From Gordoniibacillus chartarius (GTDB taxonomy: Bacteria > Bacillota > Bacilli > Paenibacillales > NBRC-103111): 64,000 nt of DNA. The translations under genes were made by a program, and so were the position numbers. Location of the stretch: contig NZ_JBHLWN010000121.1 in assembly GCF_042432825.1 (NCBI RefSeq), positions 45,840 through 109,839 on the forward strand, read 5' to 3'. Below the pieces are notes generated by a model, which saw only the letters and a program-made list of their open reading frames with translations, was not told where the DNA came from and made no database searches. Below are positions 24,905 to 33,629 of the stretch, one piece after another; position 1 is the first letter of the stretch, and each line of letters begins with the position of its first letter.

Positions 24905-25990
24905 ATGACACAGAAATTGAAGGTTGGTATCGTCGGAGGTACGGGTATGGTCGGCCAGCGGTTCATGGAGCTGCTGGATCAGCATCCTTGGTTTCAGGTG
25001 ACGGCTATCGCAGCCAGCGCCGGATCCGCAGGGAAAACTTATGAAGAGGCTGTGCAGGGCAGATGGAAGCTGGCTGCACCGATTCCGGAAGAAGTAAAAT
25101 CCATTATCGTGCAAGACGCGGCGAAGGTGGAAGAGGTTGCCGGCGAGGTCGATTTTATTTTCTGCGCGGTCGATATGAAGAAAAATGAGATTCAAGCGCT
25201 CGAAGAAGCTTACGCCAAGACGGGCACGCCGGTCATTTCCAATAACTCGGCTCACCGCTGGACGCCGGACGTTCCGATGGTCATTCCGGAAGTGAATCCT
25301 GGCCATATCGAAGTGATTGCCGCGCAGAGAAAGCGTCTCGGCACCTCGACCGGTTTTATCGCCGTCAAGCCGAACTGCTCGATTCAAAGCTATGTCCCGG
25401 CGCTTCATGCGCTGCTTGATTTCAAACCGACCAAAGTGGTGGCAACGACGTATCAGGCGATTTCCGGAGCCGGCAAAAACTTCACCGACTGGCCGGAAAT
25501 GCTCGATAACGTGATTCCGTACATCGGCGGCGAGGAGGAGAAGAGCGAGCAGGAGCCGCTGCGCATCTGGGGCAGCCTGACGAACGGCGAAATCGTGAAG
25601 GCGAGCTCGCCGCTGATTACGACGCAATGTATCCGTGTTCCGGTAACGGACGGTCATATGGCGGCTGTCTTTGCATCGTTTGAGAAGAAGCCTTCCAAGG
25701 ACGAAGTGTTGGCGCGCTGGCGCGAGTACAAAGGGCGTCCGCAGGAGCTGGCACTGCCGAGCGCGCCGAAGCAGTTCATCACGTATTTTGAAGAAGAGAA
25801 CCGGCCGCAGACGAAGCTGGACCGCGACATTGAGCGCGGCATGGGCGTTTCGGCAGGAAGATTGCGCGAAGACACGATTTATGACTATAAGTTTGTAGGC
25901 TTGTCGCACAATACGCTGCGCGGCGCGGCGGGCGGCGCCGTGCTGATCGCCGAGCTGCTGAAAGCGGAAGGTTATATCCAAGCCAAATAA
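24905..25990 (+). CDS. asd: Aspartate-semialdehyde dehydrogenase (archaeal/fungal-type)
   Basis: A 361-aa NADP enzyme reducing aspartyl phosphate to aspartate semialdehyde, the branch-point of lysine/diaminopimelate, threonine and methionine synthesis. The N-terminal KVGIVGGTGMVGQRFMELL binds NADP. The catalytic cysteine is in VKPNCSIQSYVPAL, and the downstream TYQAISGAGKN and MAAVF segments fit. The layout (about 360 aa, PNCSIQ rather than PNCST) is that of the archaeal/fungal-like subfamily. It is transcribed behind the T-box leader and closed by its own terminator. Confidence 0.93.
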   Translation: MTQKLKVGIVGGTGMVGQRFMELLDQHPWFQVTAIAASAGSAGKTYEEAVQGRWKLAAPIPEEVKSIIVQDAAKVEEVAGEVDFIFCAVDMKKNEIQALEEAYAKTGTPVISNNSAHRWTPDVPMVIPEVNPGHIEVIAAQRKRLGTSTGFIAVKPNCSIQSYVPALHALLDFKPTKVVATTYQAISGAGKNFTDWPEMLDNVIPYIGGEEEKSEQEPLRIWGSLTNGEIVKASSPLITTQCIRVPVTDGHMAAVFASFEKKPSKDEVLARWREYKGRPQELALPSAPKQFITYFEEENRPQTKLDRDIERGMGVSAGRLREDTIYDYKFVGLSHNTLRGAAGGAVLIAELLKAEGYIQAK

Positions 25991-25997
25991 ATACGAA

Positions 25998-26039
25998 AAC
26001 AGCAAGCTGCCGGACATTACCGGGCTTGCTGTTTTTTTT
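25998..26039 (+). terminator. Terminator after asd
   Basis: AACAGCAAGC (25998-26007) pairs with GCTTGCTGTT (26024-26033), with a further CCGG/CCGG inside, followed by an eight-T run that includes the last bases of the stem. Confidence 0.9.
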
Positions 26040-26065
26040 GTTATTTCGCCAAGAGTGGAAAACCT

Positions 26066-26277
26066 CGTGAGCGATAACGGTTTCCGAAACCGTTATTTGA
26101 CTCGAGACTTGATGGCTATCAAGATTAGCGGATTTGGAAGGCGTTATTTTCCAGCAATCAGGTAAAATCAAGCCCAAATTCCTCAATTGACGCTGGATAG
26201 CGCCGCCAAAGTCCGCTATTTTGCATGAAAAGTGCGATAGCGGTAAAATAGGGCCCTCAAAATCCGTTAACGAACGG
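26066..26277. repeat. Interspersed repeat, copy B
   Basis: It opens with a perfect 23-bp palindrome, ATAACGGTTTC-C-GAAACCGTTAT (26074-26096). TAGCGGATTTGGAAGGCGTT, ATAGCGCC...AAAGTCCGCTAT and AAAATCCGTTAA follow. The second half aligns base for base over long stretches with copy A at 14326-14402, including TTGCA, GAAA-GTG and AAAATAGG. Nothing in it looks coding. It lies between the asd terminator and the germination operon. Confidence 0.65.
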
Positions 26278-26290
26278 CATCAGCCAGGAT

Positions 26291-26321
26291 TACATAAAAA
26301 TCCCTGTTACGCTACATATTA
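26291..26321 (+). promoter_or_regulatory. Candidate SigG promoter of germination operon
   Basis: TACATA (26291-26296) and CATATTA (26315-26321), 18 bp apart, resemble the forespore SigG consensus (TGMATA and CATACTA). They lie about 30 nt before the gerA-type start codon, and gerA operons are SigG-dependent in B. subtilis. Support is motif resemblance plus context. Confidence 0.4.
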
Positions 26322-26350
26322 TGGAAAAGTGTTCGTTGAGGGGAAGGGAC

Positions 26351-27964
26351 ATGGACTTATTCAAACTGTTAGGAAAAAGTCAATTGGTATCCTCTGCCGA
26401 TAAAGCAAGCCGGCAAGCCTCCCGGGATATCGACGATCCTGCATCAGGTCCCGTAACCATTACTGAAAATAAGGTGGATTGGCTTCGAGAACAGTTAGGA
26501 GACAGCCCGGATATTATTTTTCGCTCGCTGGGGGACACGCTCAATGCGGATCATTGTCTTACCGTTGTGTATATCGACGGATTGGTCGATCAACAGCTGC
26601 TCACGATGATGCTGGATGCGCTGGCGGCGGATTCGACTTCCCCCTGTACAGTAGCATCGCATCTGGAGAACCTGCTCATGAGCCGTCTCCCCGTGGGGAG
26701 CCTGAAGCGTATAGATAACGACGACAAGCTGCTGCAATCCGTGCTGGACGGGCAAGTTGTCGTGCTTCCGGCTGGGCATTCAGATGCACTTGTCGTATCC
26801 ATAATGGGCGGAGTCAGACGCTCTGTCGAGGAACCTTCTTCACAAACCGTTATTCGCGGCCCTAAGGAGGGCTTTGTTGAGGAGCTCGCGACCAATATAG
26901 CGCTCCTCCGCCGTAAAATCAGATCGCCGCAATTTCGGTATGAGCCAATGGTGTTAGGCAAGTACACACAGACCAAAGTGGCAGTTTGTTATCTCGAGGG
27001 TATTGCCGATCCCGTCGTCGTAAGCGAGGTAACCAAGAGGCTTGCATCTATCAATACAGACAGCATATTGGAAAGCGGGTATATTGAAGAATTTATTCAA
27101 GACGGTGTGTACACACCTTTTCCAACCATTCTGAACTCGGAGCGTCCGGATGCAGTTGCCGGGGGAATATTGGAAGGTTTAGTTGCCATTCTTGTCGACG
27201 GGACTCCTTTCGTTCTGCTTGCACCGGTCAGCTTTTTTCGATTTTTTATTTCGAGCGAAGACTATTACCAGCGATTTGACATCTCCACCTTTTTGCGGCT
27301 GGTTCGCATATCGTCCTTTGCCGTTGCTCTGCTGCTGCCCTCTATCTTTATAGCGATCACTACCTTTCATCAGGAAATGCTGCCGACTACACTGCTCGTC
27401 AGCTTGGCCGCGCAGCGGGAAAGCACCCCCTTGCCCGCACTGCTGGAAGCCTTGCTTATGGAATTAACCTTCGAAGTCATTCGGGAAGCCGGAGTCCGAA
27501 TGCCGCGGGCTATTGGTCCTGCGATTTCGATCGTCGGTGCACTCGTGCTGGGACAAGCCGCCGTGCAAGCAGGTCTCGTATCGGCTGCGATGGTTATTGT
27601 CGTTTCGTTCACGGCCATTTCCAACTTCGTACTGCCGGCCATTAATATGGCATCTGCGGTCAGGCTGATGCGGTTTGTTCTGATGCTGCTGGCTGGAACA
27701 TTGGGGCTTTACGGTATTTTGGCCGGACTCGTTCCCACTCTCGTTCACCTTATATCGCTGCGTACATTTGGTGTCCCTTACTTTTTGCCGATTGCTCCTT
27801 TTATGCCTTCCAATATGAAGGATCTTCTCGTTCGTATGCCTTGGTGGAAAATGCAAACTCGACCAGCGATGATTGCGGGAGATAACCAAACTCGACAAGG
27901 TCCGGTTCTAAAGCCCGGCTCGCAGCGAATTCACGGTGATCGGAATGAAGATTCGGCCCAATAG
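26351..27964 (+). CDS. Spore germination receptor subunit A (GerA family)
   Basis: A 537-aa inner-spore-membrane protein that forms the A subunit of a nutrient germinant receptor. The soluble N-terminal domain (about residues 1-280) carries the family features TVVYIDGLVDQQLL and GPKEGFVEELATNIALLRRK. The C-terminal part has about five membrane helices with TFHQEMLPTTLLVSLAAQRE and PFPTILNSERPDAV between them. The ATG at 26351 is preferred, with GAGGGGAAGGG upstream. The germinant is unknown. The operon order is A-C-B. Confidence 0.93.
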   Translation: MDLFKLLGKSQLVSSADKASRQASRDIDDPASGPVTITENKVDWLREQLGDSPDIIFRSLGDTLNADHCLTVVYIDGLVDQQLLTMMLDALAADSTSPCTVASHLENLLMSRLPVGSLKRIDNDDKLLQSVLDGQVVVLPAGHSDALVVSIMGGVRRSVEEPSSQTVIRGPKEGFVEELATNIALLRRKIRSPQFRYEPMVLGKYTQTKVAVCYLEGIADPVVVSEVTKRLASINTDSILESGYIEEFIQDGVYTPFPTILNSERPDAVAGGILEGLVAILVDGTPFVLLAPVSFFRFFISSEDYYQRFDISTFLRLVRISSFAVALLLPSIFIAITTFHQEMLPTTLLVSLAAQRESTPLPALLEALLMELTFEVIREAGVRMPRAIGPAISIVGALVLGQAAVQAGLVSAAMVIVVSFTAISNFVLPAINMASAVRLMRFVLMLLAGTLGLYGILAGLVPTLVHLISLRTFGVPYFLPIAPFMPSNMKDLLVRMPWWKMQTRPAMIAGDNQTRQGPVLKPGSQRIHGDRNEDSAQ

Positions 27965-27975
27965 GAGGACGTGGA

Positions 27976-29193
27976 GTGCATCCAGTCTATAGAGCTGCAT
28001 TGGCCTTGATTCTATGCGTCGTACTGCCCGGCTGCTGGAACCGGACGGAACTAAATGAGATTGGAATCGCTTCAGCTTCAGGGTTTGACCGATCCGGCGA
28101 AGACTGGGTTGGGAGCTTCCAGATCATCGTACCCTCCGCCATGGCTTCAGGAACGACCGGCGGAGGCGGCGGGGGAGGGGGGAACTCTCCGGCGATAAAC
28201 GTGCATTCCGTGAAAGGCCAAACGATTATGGAAGCAGCCTCTCTAAGCAACCTGGAGAACCCTCGCCGCTTGTATTTTGCTCATAATAATGTAGTTATTA
28301 TCGGCAAGGAGGCAGCGGAGAAGGGGGTTGGCCAACTCATTGATTTGTATTTGCGAAATGCGGAATCGCGGGAGACGGTCTTGCTTCTTCTGACGGAACA
28401 GAAAGCAAGCGAGATGCTGCGAAAATTACTTCCTCCCGAGAAAATTGCAGGGGCGGGGATTGCCGAAATTTTGCGTAAAGAAAAAGATTTGACCTCTATG
28501 TTTGCACCGGTTACCGTTTTCGATGTTGCCAATAAAATGATCAACACGGATACGAAAGCGATAGGGGTGCCCGTTATTGCCGTATCCGGCGGAACCGATC
28601 ATGACAATGAAACCGATCTCGAATCCATGGATGCCTTTAAGAAAACATCTCCGACTCAGAAGATCAAGCTGGTCAAGCTGGGAATATTCCATAATAACCG
28701 GTTGGTTGGATGGATGGACCGCAAGGAGAGCAGGGGGCTCAACTGGATGACTGACAAAGTCAACGGGACTTTATTGGCCATTTCATCCTCGGCATCAAAC
28801 CGAAAACCAAACATCTCACTAACCATCGTTTCGTCCAAGACTACCGTTCATCCTGTTAAACAGGGAGAGAAGTATGTTATGAACGTGAATGTGAAGGCCA
28901 AAGGCGACCTGAATGAATCCGGAGGCAAGCTGATGCTGACCGATCGGAATGTATTGCTGGAATTGGAGGAGCAAGCAGAGCGGGAGATTGAGAGCGAAAT
29001 TAAGGCCGGTTGGAAAGCGATGCGCCGATTAGGAGTGGATGCCGCCGGTTTTACGGATTCCATTCATCGCAGGATGCCGGCGGATTGGAAACAGATGAAG
29101 GGCGATTGGAAAGCTGTATTTGACAAGATGGAGCTTAATGTCCGAGTTCAGGTAACCATCAAGCGTCAAGGATTGATTCAAAATTCATATTAA
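27976..29193 (+). CDS. Spore germination lipoprotein subunit C (GerC family)
   Basis: A 405-aa lipoprotein subunit of the germinant receptor. The N-terminal signal ends in the lipobox LPGC near residue 19, followed by the family opening WNRTELNEIGIASASGFD. Other GerC features include FAHNNVVIIGKEAAEKGVGQ and the C-terminal ADWKQMKGDWKAVF. A run of glycines (near residue 60) interrupts the first domain. The GTG start at 27976 follows AGGAGGAC. It lies 11 nt after the A gene. Confidence 0.93.
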   Translation: MHPVYRAALALILCVVLPGCWNRTELNEIGIASASGFDRSGEDWVGSFQIIVPSAMASGTTGGGGGGGGNSPAINVHSVKGQTIMEAASLSNLENPRRLYFAHNNVVIIGKEAAEKGVGQLIDLYLRNAESRETVLLLLTEQKASEMLRKLLPPEKIAGAGIAEILRKEKDLTSMFAPVTVFDVANKMINTDTKAIGVPVIAVSGGTDHDNETDLESMDAFKKTSPTQKIKLVKLGIFHNNRLVGWMDRKESRGLNWMTDKVNGTLLAISSSASNRKPNISLTIVSSKTTVHPVKQGEKYVMNVNVKAKGDLNESGGKLMLTDRNVLLELEEQAEREIESEIKAGWKAMRRLGVDAAGFTDSIHRRMPADWKQMKGDWKAVFDKMELNVRVQVTIKRQGLIQNSY

Positions 29194-29239
29194 GACCGCC
29201 GGCAGCCGAAACCTGGTATAAGATGAAGGAGCAACAAGG

Positions 29240-30370
29240 ATGAGTAAATTAACTCCCAAGCTATCGGATCTGGTTGTCACATTCGTGCTGTTTGAAGTAG
29301 GAAGCACCACCTTGTTTTTATTAGGGGGAAAGGCGAAGCAAGACGCCTGGCTGGTGATGCTGATCGGCGCCATATTCGGTTTCATGCTTGTGCTGCTCTA
29401 TCTATGGATTCATCGATTGGACAGAAGCCGCGATTTGTTCGAGCTGTTGTTCTATTATTTGGAGACATTACCCGGTCGAATCATAGGCGGACTGTATGTT
29501 TGTTACTTCCTCTACGAGGCTTCCCGCAATCTGCGGGACCTCGGGGAATTAACTGTGCTTACGTTGCTGAACAGAACGCCTATTGCCTTTGTCATGCTTG
29601 TGGCTATTGTTGTCATCAGCAACACGGTACGATACGGCGCGGAAGTGCTTATGCAAACCTGCACCGCTCTTTTTCCGATCACGGTTGCGGGATACGCTTT
29701 ATTGCTTTCCTTGATCGCGGCAGCGGGGATGATTCATATGGAGAATATGCTGCCCATTCTTGAAAACGGCTGGAAGCCTGTTTGGGATAACGCCTTCCCC
29801 GAGGTGGTCTCCTTTCCGTTTGGCCAAACGGTGTTGTTTCTCGTATTATTCAAAATAACTGAACATTCATCAGGCTTTAGCAAAGCTATAATATGGGCCT
29901 ACAGTATTGTTTCGTTCGTATTGATTTTGCTGAATCAAATCAGTATTCTTGTGCTTGGGCCCGAGTTAGCCTCGAATTTCACGCTTCCTTTGCTGGAAAC
30001 CGTTCAGCTCATTCGCTTTCCCCAGATCCTGGAGAGAATGGATGCGCTTTTTGCCCTCATCTTGTACCTCGGCCTTGGCATCAAAATAGCTGCTTTTTTT
30101 ATAGCCTCTGTGACGGGTTTGCACCGAATTACGACTATCAAATACAAGCTGCTGATTATTCCGGCCGCTGCAGTAATTTATGCGTCATCGTTCTTGTCGC
30201 CGAGATACGTGGAGTATGTTTGGGCAGGGCTGAATCTCACGGTTGTTTGGATCTCTCCCGTATTTCAGATCATTCTGCCTTTGATGCTTCTGACGGTCAT
30301 GCTGCTGCGCAAAGAGAAAAGATCGCAAACTTCGCAAAGCACGGGAGCTGAGCGTCCGAATCGGATATAA
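29240..30370 (+). CDS. Spore germination receptor subunit B (GerB, amino acid permease-like)
   Basis: A 376-aa integral membrane protein with about ten helices, of the GerAB subgroup of APC-type transporters, probably the germinant-binding subunit. The opening LSDLVVTFVLFEVGSTTLF, the loop RSRDLFELLFYYLETLPG and FLYEASRNLRDLGELTVLTL are typical. It is the last gene of the operon, 46 nt after the C subunit. No terminator is obvious before the next promoter. Confidence 0.92.
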   Translation: MSKLTPKLSDLVVTFVLFEVGSTTLFLLGGKAKQDAWLVMLIGAIFGFMLVLLYLWIHRLDRSRDLFELLFYYLETLPGRIIGGLYVCYFLYEASRNLRDLGELTVLTLLNRTPIAFVMLVAIVVISNTVRYGAEVLMQTCTALFPITVAGYALLLSLIAAAGMIHMENMLPILENGWKPVWDNAFPEVVSFPFGQTVLFLVLFKITEHSSGFSKAIIWAYSIVSFVLILLNQISILVLGPELASNFTLPLLETVQLIRFPQILERMDALFALILYLGLGIKIAAFFIASVTGLHRITTIKYKLLIIPAAAVIYASSFLSPRYVEYVWAGLNLTVVWISPVFQIILPLMLLTVMLLRKEKRSQTSQSTGAERPNRI

Positions 30371-30388
30371 ATTTGAAGCCGGAACGGA

Positions 30389-30430
30389 TTGACAGCATCC
30401 TTCATTTGTAATATCTTTAAATTAAGATAT
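30389..30430 (+). promoter_or_regulatory. Promoter and MhqR-like operator of marR gene
   Basis: TTGACA (30389-30394) with 17-bp spacing to TATCTT (30412-30417). The perfect inverted repeat ATATCTT-TAAATT-AAGATAT (30411-30430) covers the -10. Its core resembles the B. subtilis MhqR operator (ATCTC...GAGAT type). The downstream gene encodes a MarR-family repressor, so autoregulation is likely. Confidence 0.6.
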
Positions 30431-30479
30431 ACAATGTCATGAAGTCCATTTCCAAACCATCGAGAGGAGACCGATCATC

Positions 30480-31007
30480 ATGGATCATTCAAAATCGAAA
30501 GACAACGTTCCGGACAGCGGCTCAGACACCGTTCCGAACAGCATACCGGGCACCTCGCGTCATCCCGGGGGCGAGGCGATGCACTTATTCGTCGTATTGT
30601 CGCGGGCGCATCAATGGACGAGCGTCCATGCAAATCATAACATCCGTAAGGCCGGACTGAATCCGACCGAATTCGGCGTACTCGAGTTTCTGTATCACAA
30701 GGGCGCTCATCCGCTGCAGCAGATCGGGGAGAAAATTTTGATCTCCAGCGGGAACATTACGTATGTCGTCGATAAGCTGGAAAGCAAAGGGCTCATCGTC
30801 CGGCGCTCATCGCCGGAGGATCGACGCGTCATATTCGCCGAAGTGACCGACGAAGGCCGCAAGCTGATGGATGCCGTCTTCCCGCGGCATCAGCAGGCTC
30901 TCGAGGAAGCGTGCTCGGCGCTCACGGAGGAAGAGCGGCAGCAAGCGATCGCGCTGCTGAAGAAGCTGGGACTGTCCGCGAAAGAGAAAGCCAAGCACCT
31001 GAAATAA
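30480..31007 (+). CDS. MarR-family transcriptional regulator (MhqR/OhrR-like)
   Basis: A 175-aa winged-helix regulator. After a polar N-terminal tail of about 35 residues, the MarR domain shows LFVVLSRAHQWTSVHANHNI, GLNPTEFGVLEFLYHKG, the recognition region ISSGNITYVVDKLESKGLIV and the wing RRSSPEDRRVIFAEVTDEG. No redox cysteine is present in the usual OhrR position. An inverted repeat over its own -10 suggests autorepression. B. subtilis MhqR controls quinone-detoxifying enzymes, but no such gene adjoins this one. Confidence 0.88.
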   Translation: MDHSKSKDNVPDSGSDTVPNSIPGTSRHPGGEAMHLFVVLSRAHQWTSVHANHNIRKAGLNPTEFGVLEFLYHKGAHPLQQIGEKILISSGNITYVVDKLESKGLIVRRSSPEDRRVIFAEVTDEGRKLMDAVFPRHQQALEEACSALTEEERQQAIALLKKLGLSAKEKAKHLK

Positions 31008-31018
31008 AGCCGGCGTTG

Positions 31019-32443
31019 TTAGGAGGCCGGTTTCCTGTGAAGCGGCAGCCGTACTTCGAACGTCGTTCCGACGCCGACACAGCTCTCAACGACGATACGG
31101 CCCTTGTGATGCTCTATGATCGCGTAGCAAAGCATGAGACCGAGTCCGGTTCCCTGCTCTTTGGTCGTTTGAAACGGCTGGCCGAGATATACCATGCGCT
31201 CCGCGGAAATGCCTTCCCCTTGATCGGTGATGCGGAGCACGGCTTCCCCGCCGTCTTGGCACACTCCGAGCCGGACAACGCCTCCGTCCTGCATCGCCTC
31301 GATGGCATTCCTCGTTAAATTCAGAAGCACTTGTTTAATCTGGCTGTCGTCGCACCAAACGGGCTGACCGGCGCCGGAATGGCAAATTTCAATTCGCACT
31401 TGCCGCTCGCGGGCTTGCGCCTCCAGCAGCGTCGCGACATCATGGACGAGCGGCGTCAATTCGAACGCCGCAAATTCCGACGGCTTCGGTCTGGCGAGCT
31501 GAAGAAGGTCCGTCAATATTTTCTCGATGCGGCTGAATTCTTCCATGACAATGCGGTCGTAGTCTTTCTTTGGGCCATACTCTTTAATAATTTGATAGAA
31601 GCCCCTCAGCGCTGTGATCGGATTGCGGATTTCGTGTGCGATTCCGGCCGCAAGCTTGCCGACCAGCGCGAGCTTCTCCGCGCGGTTTATTCGTTCCTCA
31701 GCTTGCTTCTTGGCGGTAATATCCTTCGTTACTCCGATTGTATGCGTATGAACACCCGCTTTGTCGCGGATGACCTTGAACTTGCTCTCTGTCCATACGT
31801 AGTGTCCGTTCTTGTGGCGTATCAACGCTTCGACCGTATCGGAGTTCGGGTTTAAGTGCTCCGGCAATGAATGCTCCGGATGGAGGTAATCGGCATGATT
31901 CGTCCCGCGAAGCTCCTCGGGCGAGTAGCCGAGGATGTTCTTCACAGCCGGAGACGAATATTCGATCGTTCCGTCTGGAAGCAGATACGTAATGATATCC
32001 TGCGTGTTCTCGGCGAGCAGATTGTAGAGCGCGTTAAGCTCAAGCAGTCTGTGCCGTTCGAGCTTCGTTCTGGTCAAATCGATGACAGCCCCGATCACTC
32101 GAAGAATTTGGCGGTTGTCGTCATAGACCACATCGCCGCGGGCGTGGACCGTACGGATTTCACCGTCAGGGCGCTTGATTCGAAATTCGGCGTCGAACGG
32201 TTTCTCCGTCTGATGCAATTCGTTGATCTGTTTTTGTATGTATGGCAAATCATCAGGGTATACGAAAGACAAATGGTTATCAACGGTTGGTGTGAAAGCG
32301 CTTTTATCAACGCCGTATATGCGATAGAGATTGTCCGTCCAATATACTTTACGATTGCTATAGTCCATCTCCCAGCCGCCGATATCGTCTTCATCCACTT
32401 GCTCGGGTATGGTAGGGCTTTCGTAAGTTATCATATTCGTCAT
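31019..32443 (-). CDS. PAS-PAS sensor histidine kinase, cytoplasmic
   Basis: A 474-aa kinase with no membrane segment. PAS domain 1 lies at about 20-125 (GGWEMDYSNRKVYWTDNLYR), PAS 2 at about 140-255 (IEYSSPAVKNILGYSPEEL). HisKA follows, with the phospho-accepting His in AAGIAHEIRNPITALRGF near 270. The HATPase domain has NLTRNAIEAM, DQGEGI and GTGLGLMLCY. It is an orphan kinase without a neighbouring response regulator. Soluble PAS-PAS kinases of this form in Bacillales often feed the Spo0F/Spo0A phosphorelay; that role is inference. Confidence 0.9.
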   Translation of the reverse strand: MTNMITYESPTIPEQVDEDDIGGWEMDYSNRKVYWTDNLYRIYGVDKSAFTPTVDNHLSFVYPDDLPYIQKQINELHQTEKPFDAEFRIKRPDGEIRTVHARGDVVYDDNRQILRVIGAVIDLTRTKLERHRLLELNALYNLLAENTQDIITYLLPDGTIEYSSPAVKNILGYSPEELRGTNHADYLHPEHSLPEHLNPNSDTVEALIRHKNGHYVWTESKFKVIRDKAGVHTHTIGVTKDITAKKQAEERINRAEKLALVGKLAAGIAHEIRNPITALRGFYQIIKEYGPKKDYDRIVMEEFSRIEKILTDLLQLARPKPSEFAAFELTPLVHDVATLLEAQARERQVRIEICHSGAGQPVWCDDSQIKQVLLNLTRNAIEAMQDGGVVRLGVCQDGGEAVLRITDQGEGISAERMVYLGQPFQTTKEQGTGLGLMLCYAIIEHHKGRIVVESCVGVGTTFEVRLPLHRKPAS

Positions 32444-32667
32444 GGTCCGCTATCACCCGTCTTTCTCCTTGATCGATACGCTATTTGGTATCTGTATTCT
32501 AGCAGAAGGAGGGAAATCCTCTCATTTCACAGTATACAAAAGAAAATTTTTGTAAGCGCTTGACTAGCCCCCTGGCAAACTTCCGCTTGCCCTGCCGTCC
32601 GTTAGCGACTAAGCTCTAATAGAATGATAGTAAAATGAGACGGCGATCAAAGGAGAACAAGAGAGCA

Positions 32668-33621
32668 ATGACACAGCTGCGGGATTTGCGGGATCGTGAT
32701 GAATTCACGGGATTTTATTTGCTGAAGGCAGCGGAGGTTAAGCTGACGAACGCTACGCCGCCGAGCTCATATTTGGACATGATACTGGCCGATGCCACGG
32801 GGGAGCTTCCCGCCAAGCTGTGGGACGCTTCGAGTACGGATAAGGAAACGTTCTTTCCTCTCATGCTCGTCAAGGTGCAAGGCGTCGCCCAGCTGTACCG
32901 GGATAAGCTCCAGGCGAAAATCGTCCGTATCCGCAAGGCGGTCAAAGAGGACGGCGTCGATCTGAAGAGCTTTATCCGTACGGCGCCGATCGAAGCGGAG
33001 GATCTCGTCCGCGTCATCCAGGCAACGGCTGCAAGCATAACCGACGACAAGGTGCGGAGCATCGTGGAGTATTGTATCGGCAAGGTGGAGGAGAAGCTGC
33101 GGCACTATCCTGCGGGGAAAAGCCATCATCACGCCTATTACGGCGGGCTCGCCTACCATATGGTGAGAATGCTGGAGTTAGGCGCGTTCATTTGCGGGCA
33201 GCGGCCGTTCCTGAACGCGGATTTGGTGAAGGCAGGCATATTGCTCCATGATATCGCCAAGCCGGAGGAAATGATCGCCGAGCTGGGAATCGTATCCGAC
33301 TACAGCGTGCCCGGCAAGCTGCTGGGGCATCTGGCGATCGCCTCCGGCTGGATCGTCGAGGCGGCGATCTCGCTGGGCCTCGGCACGAGCGACCGGACGG
33401 TTATGCTGCTGCAGCACCTGGTGCTGTCGCACCATAACCTCGGCGAGTGGGGGAGTCCGGTGCAGCCACAAATTCCGGAGGCGGTCGCGCTCCATTATAT
33501 CGATCAGCTCGATGCGAAGCTGCAGGCGGTCGAGGATGCGCTGGCCGTGCTGCCGGAATCGGAGGAATGGACGACGAACATTCGGGTGATCGAAAATAAA
33601 CCGATTTACCGCCCGCGGTAA
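32668..33621 (+). CDS. yhaM: 3'-5' exoribonuclease YhaM
   Basis: A 317-aa exonuclease with an N-terminal OB fold (about 10-100; ILADATGELPAKLWDAS) and a C-terminal HD phosphohydrolase domain (SHHHAYYGGLAYHMVRMLEL, LLHDIAKPEEM, LSHHNLGEWGSP). It degrades RNA, and single-stranded DNA in some homologues. The ATG at 32668 gives nearly the length of the B. subtilis protein. An open frame begins at 32635, but the AAAGGAG inside it is the likely ribosome site region. Confidence 0.92.
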   Translation: MTQLRDLRDRDEFTGFYLLKAAEVKLTNATPPSSYLDMILADATGELPAKLWDASSTDKETFFPLMLVKVQGVAQLYRDKLQAKIVRIRKAVKEDGVDLKSFIRTAPIEAEDLVRVIQATAASITDDKVRSIVEYCIGKVEEKLRHYPAGKSHHHAYYGGLAYHMVRMLELGAFICGQRPFLNADLVKAGILLHDIAKPEEMIAELGIVSDYSVPGKLLGHLAIASGWIVEAAISLGLGTSDRTVMLLQHLVLSHHNLGEWGSPVQPQIPEAVALHYIDQLDAKLQAVEDALAVLPESEEWTTNIRVIENKPIYRPR

Positions 33622-33629
33622 TCGGGCTA

